A stretch of DNA of 12,455 bases from positions 11,552 through 24,006 of the forward strand of contig JAQVRY010000014.1 of assembly GCA_028700795.1 (NCBI GenBank), given 5' to 3'. Each line of letters opens with the position of its first letter. Within the stretch, counting starts at the first letter, position 1. Origin of the DNA: Tissierellia bacterium (GTDB lineage Bacteria > Bacillota > Clostridia > Tissierellales > Sedimentibacteraceae). Position numbers and translations under genes: made by a program. Under the pieces are notes generated by a model. It had not been told where the DNA came from and made no database searches. It worked only from the letters and a program-made list of their open reading frames with translations. Positions 1 through 5,635 of the stretch are shown in pieces.

Positions 1-117
1 TATTCCAATTAGCACTATATTTTCAACGCCCTTATTTCTCTCTATAATTTCATGTGCAATTCTAAATGCTGCTCTTTCAATTGCTTTTTCATCCATTATT
101 AACGCTTTGATATTCAT
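1..117 (-). CDS. pyrR: PyrR, bifunctional pyr operon regulator / uracil phosphoribosyltransferase (N-terminal part)
   Basis: The first 39 codons are visible and the rest lies beyond the left edge. Starting at the ATG at 117-115, the peptide begins MNIKALIMDEKAIERAAFRI and continues with an AHEIIERNKG segment and a VLIGI strand. This is the characteristic N-terminus of PyrR, with the DEKAI and RIAHEI(I/L)E signatures before the first beta strand of the phosphoribosyltransferase fold. In the family, PyrR binds pyr mRNA in response to UMP and attenuates pyrimidine genes, and also has weak uracil phosphoribosyltransferase activity. The start is supported by AAGGAGG seven or so bases upstream (about 121-129). 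The order lspA - rluD-type gene - pyrR matches the Bacillus/Clostridium arrangement, which supports the call. The catalytic PRPP loop is outside the window, so integrity cannot be judged. Confidence 0.9.
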   Translation of the reverse strand, partial: MNIKALIMDEKAIERAAFRIAHEIIERNKGVENIVLIGI

Positions 118-171
118 AATACCCTCCTTGAACAAAAATCTTCAGCTAAAGCCCTCAGAATTATCACGATT

Positions 172-233
172 GTCATCCTGAGCAATAGCGAAGGATCTCA
201 GGTTTTTAGATTCTTCACTGCCTTCAGAATGAC
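172..233. repeat. Long imperfect palindrome, probably a dispersed intergenic repeat
   Basis: The left arm 172-198 (beginning GTCATCCTGAGC and ending GAAGGATCT) pairs with the right arm 208-233 (AGATTCTTC through CAGAATGAC) around a 9-base loop. The arms match over most of their 26-27 bases, with mismatches and a small bulge in the middle. Palindromes with GTCATnCTGAGC / CAGnATGAC ends are seen between genes in many unrelated bacterial genomes, so this is probably a mobile or REP-like repeat. The spacer 118-294 holds nothing else I can support; a nearby copy-like tail (CATTACAATGACGAGAG, about 250-266) may belong to the same element. In RNA the palindrome would form a long stem between rluD and pyrR, which could affect read-through or mRNA processing. 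It is not followed by a T-run, so it is not a classical terminator. Confidence 0.75.
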
Positions 234-294
234 GCTAGGCGGGTTATTCATTACAATGACGAGAGCAATGTCTGTTGAATTAATAGCAATAACA

Positions 295-1338
295 CTAAAT
301 TTTAATCTTTTTCAACACCTTTAAAAAATAATCCGGTAATTCGCTTTCAAATTCCATATACTTGCCGGTTGTCGGATGAACAAATCCTAAAATTTTCGAA
401 TGCAGAAGCTGTCCTTCCAAACCAAATTTATTTGACTTACTCCCATAAACATCATCCCCAACTACCGGATGGCTTATATGCTTCATGTGCACTCTTATTT
501 GATGAGTTCTGCCGGTTTTTAACTTTAACTTCACCAAAGTATAATTACCGTATCTTTCAACCACCCAGAAATTTGTTATTGCTTCCTTGCTGTTCTTGTT
601 TGTTACGGTACGTTTTTTCCTGTCTTTTTCACTTCTCCCTAAAGGGGCATTAATTTCGCCTTCATCTTCCTTGATATTTCCTTGAACTAATGCATAATAA
701 ATCCTGTTAATTGAATGTTCCTTTAAGCACTTAGCTAAAAAGTTGTGAGCTCTGTCATTTTTAGCAACCAACATCAAGCCGGAAGTATTTTTGTCTAATC
801 TGTGAACAATTCCCGGGCGCATAACCCCGTTAATTGTTGATAAGTTTTTAAGATGATACATAAGTCCATTTACTAAAGTACCTGAATAGTGTCCTGCAGA
901 AGGATGAACTACCATTCCCTGAGGTTTATTTACAACTGCTAAATCGTCGTCCTCATAAACGATATCCAAAGCTATGTTTTCAGCCTCCACATCCAAAATT
1001 ACAGGAGGCGGAATTACTGCTTTTATTTTATCGTTTATTTTAACTTTATAATTTGCCTTTACTCCTCTTTCATTAACGGTTATATTTCCATCACCAATAA
1101 GCTTTTGTATGGAATTTCGTGATTCACTCAACCTTTCCGAAATATACACATCAATTCTTTTGTTTTCTACATCTGAAATTAAGATGATTTCCTTATTATC
1201 GTCACCTGAAACTTCCATATCTTCAAAGTCCTCAGAATCATCGAAGTCATCGAAATCATCTGTATTTTCTGTATTGTCATAACTTTTAATAAATGCGTTT
1301 TCCTCGATATCATTTAAATCATTTTCAAATTCTTTCAT
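295..1338 (-). CDS. rluD: RluA/RluD-family 23S rRNA pseudouridine synthase with acidic N-terminal extension
   Basis: The product is about 347 residues from the ATG at 1338-1336 and converts specific uridines in rRNA to pseudouridine in the cytoplasm. Numbering from this start: residues 55-107 form an S4 RNA-binding domain (KRIDVYISERL...SR), and the catalytic domain begins about residue 125 (IVYEDDDLAVVNKPQGMVVHP). The active-site motif HRLDKNTSGL is at 179-188, with the nucleophilic aspartate about D182. RTHQIRVHM and HPVVGDDVYG follow as expected. Residues 1-48 are an unusual acidic stretch (DDFDDFDDSEDFED). The gene overlaps the end of lspA by 14 bases, implying translational coupling. An in-frame GTG at 1347 has no better SD; an internal ATG at 1218-1216 has GAGG 11 bases upstream and would remove most of the extension. 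RluD-type (helix 69) specificity follows from family and context and is not proven; the B. subtilis counterpart is ylyB. Confidence 0.9.
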   Translation of the reverse strand: MKEFENDLNDIEENAFIKSYDNTENTDDFDDFDDSEDFEDMEVSGDDNKEIILISDVENKRIDVYISERLSESRNSIQKLIGDGNITVNERGVKANYKVKINDKIKAVIPPPVILDVEAENIALDIVYEDDDLAVVNKPQGMVVHPSAGHYSGTLVNGLMYHLKNLSTINGVMRPGIVHRLDKNTSGLMLVAKNDRAHNFLAKCLKEHSINRIYYALVQGNIKEDEGEINAPLGRSEKDRKKRTVTNKNSKEAITNFWVVERYGNYTLVKLKLKTGRTHQIRVHMKHISHPVVGDDVYGSKSNKFGLEGQLLHSKILGFVHPTTGKYMEFESELPDYFLKVLKKIKI

Positions 1339-1807
1339 CGCTTCCACTCATTTCAAACTTGTTAAACAAAATTAAAATTATCATAAGTATTGTTCCACAT
1401 ACTACAACGCTGTCAGCTATATTAAAAACAGGAAAATTATAAAAGCTTCCGAATCTTACATCAATAAAATCTATTACATACCCTAAACGGAGCCTGTCAA
1501 TAAAATTGCCTATTGCACCTCCTGCAATCATAGCAATCGACAATTTAGATAACTTTGACATATTCTTATTTTTAAAATAAATTACTCCTAAAATAATAAG
1601 CATTATTACAGTAATAACTAAAAAGAATATCCTTTGATTCTGCAGTATACTAAATGCAGCACCTCTATTCTCCGCATAGGTAAAACGTAAGAAATTTCCT
1701 ATTATTTTTATTGATTCGCCGTTTCTTAAAACATCTGCTGCCCAAAACTTTGTTAATTGGTCAGAGACTATTGAAAATATTATTACAAATGCTGCTAATA
1801 TATTCAT
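1325..1807 (-). CDS. lspA: Lipoprotein signal peptidase (signal peptidase II)
   Basis: This 160-residue membrane aspartyl protease cleaves prolipoproteins just before the lipid-modified cysteine at the outer face of the membrane. Four hydrophobic segments are visible at about 3-17, 58-78, 88-103 and 134-149. Family motifs are present: SDQLTK near the N-terminus, ENRGAAF at 46-52, GNFIDRLRLG at 100-109, VIDFID at 111-116 and FNIADS at 128-133. By alignment with the known enzymes, the catalytic dyad is D113 and D132. Length is normal for the family. The ATG at 1807 has AGGAG eight bases upstream, and the gene begins 14 bases after the ylmH stop. Its 3' end overlaps the start of the pseudouridine synthase gene, the usual lspA - rluD neighbourhood of Firmicutes. 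No defect is seen. Confidence 0.97.
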   Translation of the reverse strand: MNILAAFVIIFSIVSDQLTKFWAADVLRNGESIKIIGNFLRFTYAENRGAAFSILQNQRIFFLVITVIMLIILGVIYFKNKNMSKLSKLSIAMIAGGAIGNFIDRLRLGYVIDFIDVRFGSFYNFPVFNIADSVVVCGTILMIILILFNKFEMSGSDERI

Positions 1808-1821
1808 AACTACTACTCCTG

Positions 1822-2604
1822 TTAAATATAATGCTTAATTTGAACTTTTTGCTTTCCACTTTTTGTTGTACCGTATATTCTATATATTTTAAACCGCCCT
1901 GTCCTGCTGATTGATAATATGTCTCCTTCTTTTAATTCTATGCTGGCTTTGTCTTCAAGAATATGATTAAGCTTAACACTTCCCGATTTTATTAAGACAG
2001 ATGCTTTTTCTCTTGATGATTTTGTAAGGTGCTTAACAATATTGTCAATGCGCATGGAGGAACTGATAATATTCAAAATTTCATGTTCCTGTTCTTTAAA
2101 GCTTACTTGGTTTATGCTTATTCTTTCTGTTTCTATTCTATTATGACCTATTTTATCCAAATTGTAAATTATATAATCAGCAATATCTGAATGGACAATT
2201 ATATCCCCGTAATCATCATAGACATAAATATCCCCTGTCTTGCTTCTTTCAATACCTAAGGACATCAATGCACCTAAATAATCCTTATGGCTTAACTTTT
2301 TGAATTTAGACTTATTTCTAATGCGAATTCCCGAAATAAATTCATTTTCATCTATTTCAGAATATTGTGGGTATAAAATGAAAACTTTCCTCTCACAATT
2401 TTCATATGAGGGGAAAATTTCAAATTCTATATCATAACTTTTTATTACCGGAATACTTATTTTAGCAGTATATGGATTTATGAATTCAGTTATTGCGGCA
2501 ATATTATTTTTGTTAACATATAATGCTTTGTTTTGAATCCTTTTAACCGTATTTTTTGTTTCATCATCCCTGATGAAATCAAAATATTTTTCTAAGCTTT
2601 TCAT
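1822..2604 (-). CDS. ylmH: YlmH-like S4-domain RNA-binding protein
   Basis: This protein of 260 residues starts MKSLEKYFDFIRDDETKN. It has an N-terminal alpha/beta region (about 1-80), a YlmH-type middle with the motif LGIERSKTGDIYV (116-128), and a C-terminal S4 domain (about 183-245) with RIDNIVKHLTKSSREKA and the glycine-rich KSGSVKLN loop. B. subtilis YlmH binds the 50S subunit and acts in ribosome rescue linked to the Rqc pathway; that role is carried over by homology only. The start was chosen at the ATG at 2604-2602 because AAGGAG lies four bases upstream (2609-2614). The reading frame stays open upstream to 2697, but that would add 31 residues encoded by tandem repeat DNA (MQRDCEMPWSETARRPG...) with no family similarity, so I treat it as non-coding. 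The gene sits between yggT and lspA in the ylm cluster. Confidence 0.9.
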   Translation of the reverse strand: MKSLEKYFDFIRDDETKNTVKRIQNKALYVNKNNIAAITEFINPYTAKISIPVIKSYDIEFEIFPSYENCERKVFILYPQYSEIDENEFISGIRIRNKSKFKKLSHKDYLGALMSLGIERSKTGDIYVYDDYGDIIVHSDIADYIIYNLDKIGHNRIETERISINQVSFKEQEHEILNIISSSMRIDNIVKHLTKSSREKASVLIKSGSVKLNHILEDKASIELKEGDILSISRTGRFKIYRIYGTTKSGKQKVQIKHYI

Positions 2605-2630
2605 TTTTCTCCTTGTAGCTTGTATTTTGG

Positions 2631-2696
2631 CATCTCGCAGTCTCGCTCCAGGGCGTCTTGCAGTCTCGCTCCAGGGCATCTCGCAGTCTCGCTGCA
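2631..2696. repeat. 23-base tandem repeat, about 2.8 copies
   Basis: Two full 23-base units (2631-2653 and 2654-2676) differ at two positions. A third partial unit (from 2677) matches the first for 17 bases before diverging. The unit reads CATCTCGCAGTCTCGCTCCA plus GGG. It is clearly richer in G and C than the flanking genes. The array lies just upstream of the ylmH ribosome binding site, in the spacer after yggT. It is probably part of a larger dispersed repeat block extending to about 2790. It is not a CRISPR: there are no unique spacers between the units. Confidence 0.85.
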
Positions 2697-2787
2697 CAAT
2701 TTTGTTTGCTCCTTTTGTCGCACAAAATTGGCGCTCGTTGCGAATGACCTACCGCTATTTTTTCTGCGCTTTAGCTTGAAAAAATAG
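2697..2787. repeat. Two inverted repeats completing the yggT-ylmH spacer element
   Basis: A 9-bp perfect stem (CAATTTTGT at 2697-2705 with ACAAAATTG at 2722-2730, loop 16) is followed by a 10-bp perfect stem (CTATTTTTTC at 2755-2764 with GAAAAAATAG at 2778-2787, loop 13). Between them lies GCTCGTTGCGAATGACC, which resembles the ends of dispersed intergenic repeats. The whole 2605-2799 spacer is 195 bases in a cluster whose other junctions upstream are 9 bases or fewer, so it looks inserted. On the minus-strand RNA the second hairpin lies immediately after the yggT stop, but no T-run follows it and it does not look like a terminator. Confidence 0.75.
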
Positions 2788-2799
2788 GGTTAGGGCATC

Positions 2800-3063
2800 T
2801 TATATTGCATATACCAATCTTTGTAATATGTTTAAAAATATAATTGCTAAAATGGGAGAAAAGTCAATCATTCCCATGCCTAATCCTAATTTGTCTAAAA
2901 TTGACCTAAATGGAGCCAGTATGGGCTCGGTCATTTGATAGATAAAGTAGGAAATCTTTGAAGTTTGTAGGGTTGGGAAAAATGATAATACCACCCTGAT
3001 CAGTATTAATAAATCAATGATTCTTAATAGTGATCCAAGAGCTACCTTAATAATATAGAACAT
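2800..3063 (-). CDS. yggT: YggT-family small membrane protein
   Basis: This is an 87-residue protein with two hydrophobic segments (about 4-30 and 66-86) joined by an amphipathic linker. The family pattern is visible: LLRIIDLLILIRVVLSFFP in the first helix, then TEPILAPFRSIL (about 45-56), then MIDFSPILAIIFLNILQRLV. In cyanobacteria and plastids, relatives affect nucleoid/thylakoid and haem-protein assembly; in Firmicutes the gene is a conserved member of the division-linked ylm cluster (ylmG) with an unsettled role. ATG at 3063 has AAGGAG five bases upstream. The gene follows the sepF stop by 9 bases and is followed by the repeat-filled spacer. Length is typical of the single-repeat form of the family. 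Confidence 0.92.
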   Translation of the reverse strand: MFYIIKVALGSLLRIIDLLILIRVVLSFFPTLQTSKISYFIYQMTEPILAPFRSILDKLGLGMGMIDFSPILAIIFLNILQRLVYAI

Positions 3064-3072
3064 AAACGCTCC

Positions 3073-3510
3073 TTATTTACCGTAGTAATAATTCCTTTCA
3101 TATCTGTCGCTTAATCTTCCGTCAATCTGCACATTGTTAGGAGCTAGTACGAATATTCCGTTAGATACTTTTTGTATGCTTGCTTCCAATGCATACACGG
3201 CACCTTTGATAAATTCGAATACTTGCTTTTGATCCTCAAGTTCCATTCCTTCAATATTAAGAACCACAACTTTTCTGTTTTTAATTTCATCAACAGCTTT
3301 TGTGCAATCCTCATATTTTTCCGGCTCACATATAAAGACTTTCATATCAGTGTTTGAATGAACCTTAATCACATTGTTTCTTTTTGTGTAGGTTTCCATT
3401 CTTTCATTTCTGTTTCTGTCTGTACCTTCAGAAACAACTTCCTCCTCCTCATAGTCTTCTTCCAAGTCTGTGATGCCAATAAAGTCCTTCACTCTTTCCA
3501 TCATGCTCAT
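3073..3510 (-). CDS. sepF: SepF, FtsZ-ring membrane anchor
   Basis: At 145 residues this matches the cell division protein SepF. Residues 1-13 (MSMMERVKDFIGI) form the expected amphipathic membrane-binding helix. Residues 14-50 are a charged, acidic linker (LEEDYEEEEVV). Residues 55-128 are the SepF core, including KVFICEPEKYED, RKVVVLNIEGME, and GAVYALEASIQKVSNGIFVLAP followed by NVQI. In Firmicutes and archaea SepF polymerises and ties FtsZ filaments to the membrane. The ATG at 3510 directly follows the yggS TAA with no gap, and its AAGGAGG ribosome binding site is formed by the last yggS codons (Lys-Glu-Glu-Glu), so translation is probably coupled. A Met at position 3 or 4 could also serve as start, but the SD spacing (about seven bases) favours the first. 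Confidence 0.96.
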   Translation of the reverse strand: MSMMERVKDFIGITDLEEDYEEEEVVSEGTDRNRNERMETYTKRNNVIKVHSNTDMKVFICEPEKYEDCTKAVDEIKNRKVVVLNIEGMELEDQKQVFEFIKGAVYALEASIQKVSNGIFVLAPNNVQIDGRLSDRYERNYYYGK

Positions 3511-4215
3511 TTACTCTTCCTCCTTATAATTTCTGGCTCCAAATATAGCTGTTCCGATACGAATAATGTTAGAGCCTTCTTCAATAGCAATTTCATAATC
3601 ATTTGTCATGCCCATGGACAAATAATTCATTTCTGTATTTCTCAAGTTCATAGTTGAAATTTTATCGTATATATTCTTCATTTTTTTGAAAACCCACCTT
3701 ACATCTTCAGGGTTCTCGCAAAATGGGGCAACTGTCATCAATCCAAGTACTTTAATATTTTCAAACTGCTCCATACTTGTTATAAAATCATAGACATTTT
3801 CTTCATTTATACCGAATTTACTTTCTTCTTCTCCAATGTTAAGTTCAATGAGCACATTTGCAATCAAATTGTTTTTTTCTGCTCTTTTATTTATTTCTTC
3901 TGCTAAACTTAAACTTTCCACCGAGTGAATAAGTACCGTTTTATCTATTATATATTTTACTTTATTCTTCTGCAAATGACCTATCATGTGCCATTTTACA
4001 TCTAAATCGCTAAGCTCATCGTACTTTTTTATCAGTTCCTGTACTCTGTTTTCACCAAGGTTATTAATTCCTGCATTAACAGCTTCTTTTGCTCTTTTTG
4101 ATTCCACAGTTTTGGAAACAGCTATCACTGTTATATCTTTCGGATTTCTTCCGATTTTTTTGCAGGTATTTTCAATTTTCTTTGTAATATCGTCAATATT
4201 TTCTCTAATGCTCAA
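3511..4215 (-). CDS. yggS: YggS/YlmE-family pyridoxal phosphate homeostasis protein
   Basis: This 234-residue single-domain TIM-barrel protein binds PLP and is thought to buffer cellular PLP and amino-acid balance; no catalysis is established for the family. The PLP-binding lysine is K35 in VIAVSKT. Other family motifs are NLGENRVQELIKKY (53-66), WHMIGHLQKNKVK (75-87), HSVESL, and the phosphate-binding end SMGMTNDYEIAIEEGSNIIR followed by IGTAIFG. The initiation codon appears to be TTG (4215-4213): AGGAGG lies five bases upstream and overlaps the stop codon of the preceding gene, and the family normally begins at this point. The C-terminal KEEE codons double as the sepF ribosome binding site. 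Position next to sepF and yggT is the classic ylmE neighbourhood. Confidence 0.95.
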   Translation of the reverse strand: MSIRENIDDITKKIENTCKKIGRNPKDITVIAVSKTVESKRAKEAVNAGINNLGENRVQELIKKYDELSDLDVKWHMIGHLQKNKVKYIIDKTVLIHSVESLSLAEEINKRAEKNNLIANVLIELNIGEEESKFGINEENVYDFITSMEQFENIKVLGLMTVAPFCENPEDVRWVFKKMKNIYDKISTMNLRNTEMNYLSMGMTNDYEIAIEEGSNIIRIGTAIFGARNYKEEE

Positions 4216-4224
4216 TTTTGCCTC

Positions 4225-5451
4225 CTAATCTGCAATTTGACCTTCATACACCTTATCAGGCTCAAGTATTACTTTATCAAATATTTTAATTGTAGGATAT
4301 CTTTTTTCTCCAACTGTTATTATATTCCTCTCATTTATACCAATGTAATCACCCGGAAATACTACTGAGTATTCTTCATTGCTGCCTAATATTTCAACAG
4401 GGAAAAACTTGATTATATTGCTGGCATCTTGGACATACACGCCTTTAATACTATTAACTTCAGTCAGTGCTTCGTTTTTTATTTTCAGTCCTTCATATGC
4501 TGCTGTAATAAGTTCTATACTTACGTATCTCTTATCATAAACCTTGTAGAAATAGTCATCAAAATACAATACTAATACTGATTCTTCGCTGCCATAATTT
4601 ATTTTTTCTATATAACCCCAGACTATATGCTGATCCCCATCTGATAGTATTCTAACCTTTATGTATTTATTTTCTTCAAATAGTCTTGCTTTTTCATTAT
4701 TGACGGTTACAATTATGTAATACTCAAAATTCCTGATTATTTTGTAGAAACTTTCATCTTTTTGAACAGCCTCTCTTTTATCCTTTAATGAATATTCAAG
4801 CCTTACAGCGCTGCTTGGTGTCATATCCATAACATTTTCATATTTGTAAATATCCTCTAAGCCATCGATTTTATAAGAAATAATTCCAGCACGGTCTGAG
4901 TAATATGGAACCTTATGTGTTGAAACGCTGTTTGCTAAGTTATTTTTCATTTCAATCAGCTGACTAATTGAAAGATCTTCATATTTGCCGCTGTAAAAAT
5001 CATTATTAGTCATTTGTTCGACTATGCTATACATATTCTGCAGATCATTATTCAATATACTTATTTGTAATTCATTTTGATAAGCAGTAAAATTTTCTTG
5101 TGATAAAACTTGACCGCTGTTTTCTAATTTCTGTATGGCAGATTGTATTTCGGCAATTTGTCTGTTTACTTCAGCCGAATCCGCATCTGTATTTATATCT
5201 GCTATAAGTTGTCCTTCCTTAATTTTTGTACCTTCTTCATAATAATACAAAACGTTGCCATCAAGGGTTGCACTGTACACATTTTCATCCTTGACAACAA
5301 TACCTTCAGCCTTAATAACATCCTCCAAAATTCCGTTTTCTGCTACCATGAAGTCTGCAGGTGATTTGAAATTTTGAAATACATAAATGGCTATAACAAC
5401 AAATGCAAAAGAAAGAAAGAAATTTTTTAAACCAAAATTTTTTCTTGCCAC
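4225..5451 (-). CDS. HlyD-like membrane fusion/adaptor protein of the ylm cluster
   Basis: This protein has 408 residues. A short positive N-terminus (MARKNFGLK) leads into one transmembrane helix (about 10-26), and the rest is predicted outside the membrane. Residues 42-90 (IKAEGIVVKDENVYSATLDG...VLYYYEEGTKIKEGQLIA) resemble the first half of a biotinyl-lipoyl-like barrel-sandwich. Residues 92-175 are helical with heptad character, a likely coiled coil. Residues 182-205 (VPYYSDRAGIISYKIDG) look like the second barrel half, followed by beta-rich repeats. This architecture fits HlyD-type adaptors, but no ABC transporter, RND pump or outer-membrane partner is nearby. The start is GTG (5451-5449) with GGAG seven bases upstream (5459-5462). 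The gene is first in the transcript driven from about 5520. Function is unknown; a structural role at the division site or envelope is only an inference from the neighbours. Confidence 0.75.
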   Translation of the reverse strand: MARKNFGLKNFFLSFAFVVIAIYVFQNFKSPADFMVAENGILEDVIKAEGIVVKDENVYSATLDGNVLYYYEEGTKIKEGQLIADINTDADSAEVNRQIAEIQSAIQKLENSGQVLSQENFTAYQNELQISILNNDLQNMYSIVEQMTNNDFYSGKYEDLSISQLIEMKNNLANSVSTHKVPYYSDRAGIISYKIDGLEDIYKYENVMDMTPSSAVRLEYSLKDKREAVQKDESFYKIIRNFEYYIIVTVNNEKARLFEENKYIKVRILSDGDQHIVWGYIEKINYGSEESVLVLYFDDYFYKVYDKRYVSIELITAAYEGLKIKNEALTEVNSIKGVYVQDASNIIKFFPVEILGSNEEYSVVFPGDYIGINERNIITVGEKRYPTIKIFDKVILEPDKVYEGQIAD

Positions 5452-5486
5452 TATTAATCTCCAAATTTCTTCTTATGTAATAATCA

Positions 5487-5504
5487 CAAAGGACAAAGCC
5501 TTTG
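5487..5504 (-). promoter_or_regulatory. Stem-loop in the 5' leader of the ylm transcript
   Basis: A perfect 6-bp stem CAAAGG / CCTTTG with a 6-base loop lies between the predicted transcription start (about 5520) and the GTG start codon at 5451. No T-run follows, so it is not a terminator. It may stabilise the leader or be incidental; there is no match to a riboswitch I know. Confidence 0.4.
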
Positions 5505-5526
5505 CTTATTGATTGTATTTGCACAC

Positions 5527-5556
5527 ATTATATCATAATCTTCATATTTTGTGCAA
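5527..5556 (-). promoter_or_regulatory. Sigma-A promoter with extended -10 for the ylm - lspA - rluD cluster
   Basis: On the minus strand TTGCAC (5556-5551) is followed by 18 bases and a perfect TATAAT (5532-5527) preceded by TG one base away (TGATATAAT), an extended -10. The predicted start is near 5520, giving a leader of about 69 bases before the GTG of the HlyD-like gene. The rest of the 5452-5635 spacer is very AT-rich, and I see no convincing terminator for the upstream TPR gene, so read-through from that operon is possible. Confidence 0.75.
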
Positions 5557-5635
5557 GCTATATTAACTGTTTTTCAATAAATATTGCAATAATTATTAAA
5601 ATTAATCAATATATATGACACATTTTTCTGCTTAT

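Noticed and set aside
149..162. AATTCTGAGGGCTT on the minus strand, similar to the PyrR RNA-binding loop consensus, just upstream of pyrR
   Set aside because: It needs a one-base gap and a mismatch, and no antiterminator/terminator pair follows it before the pyrR start, so attenuation is not supported.
150..195. Possible weak promoter for pyrR (TTGCTC, 16 bases, TAATTC with TG before) at the edge of the palindrome
   Set aside because: Both boxes are poor and the match could arise by chance in repeat DNA.
2631..2696. Short tandem repeats considered as a CRISPR remnant
   Set aside because: Units are directly adjacent with no spacers between them, and no cas genes are present.
2573..2779. Plus-strand ORF of 68 residues across the repeat block
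   Set aside because: It runs antisense through the ylmH start and low-complexity repeats, has no ribosome binding site and no family resemblance.
5575..5635. AT-rich imperfect palindrome after the TPR gene considered as a terminator
   Set aside because: It contains only A-T pairs and lacks a GC stem with T-run, so termination is not supported.
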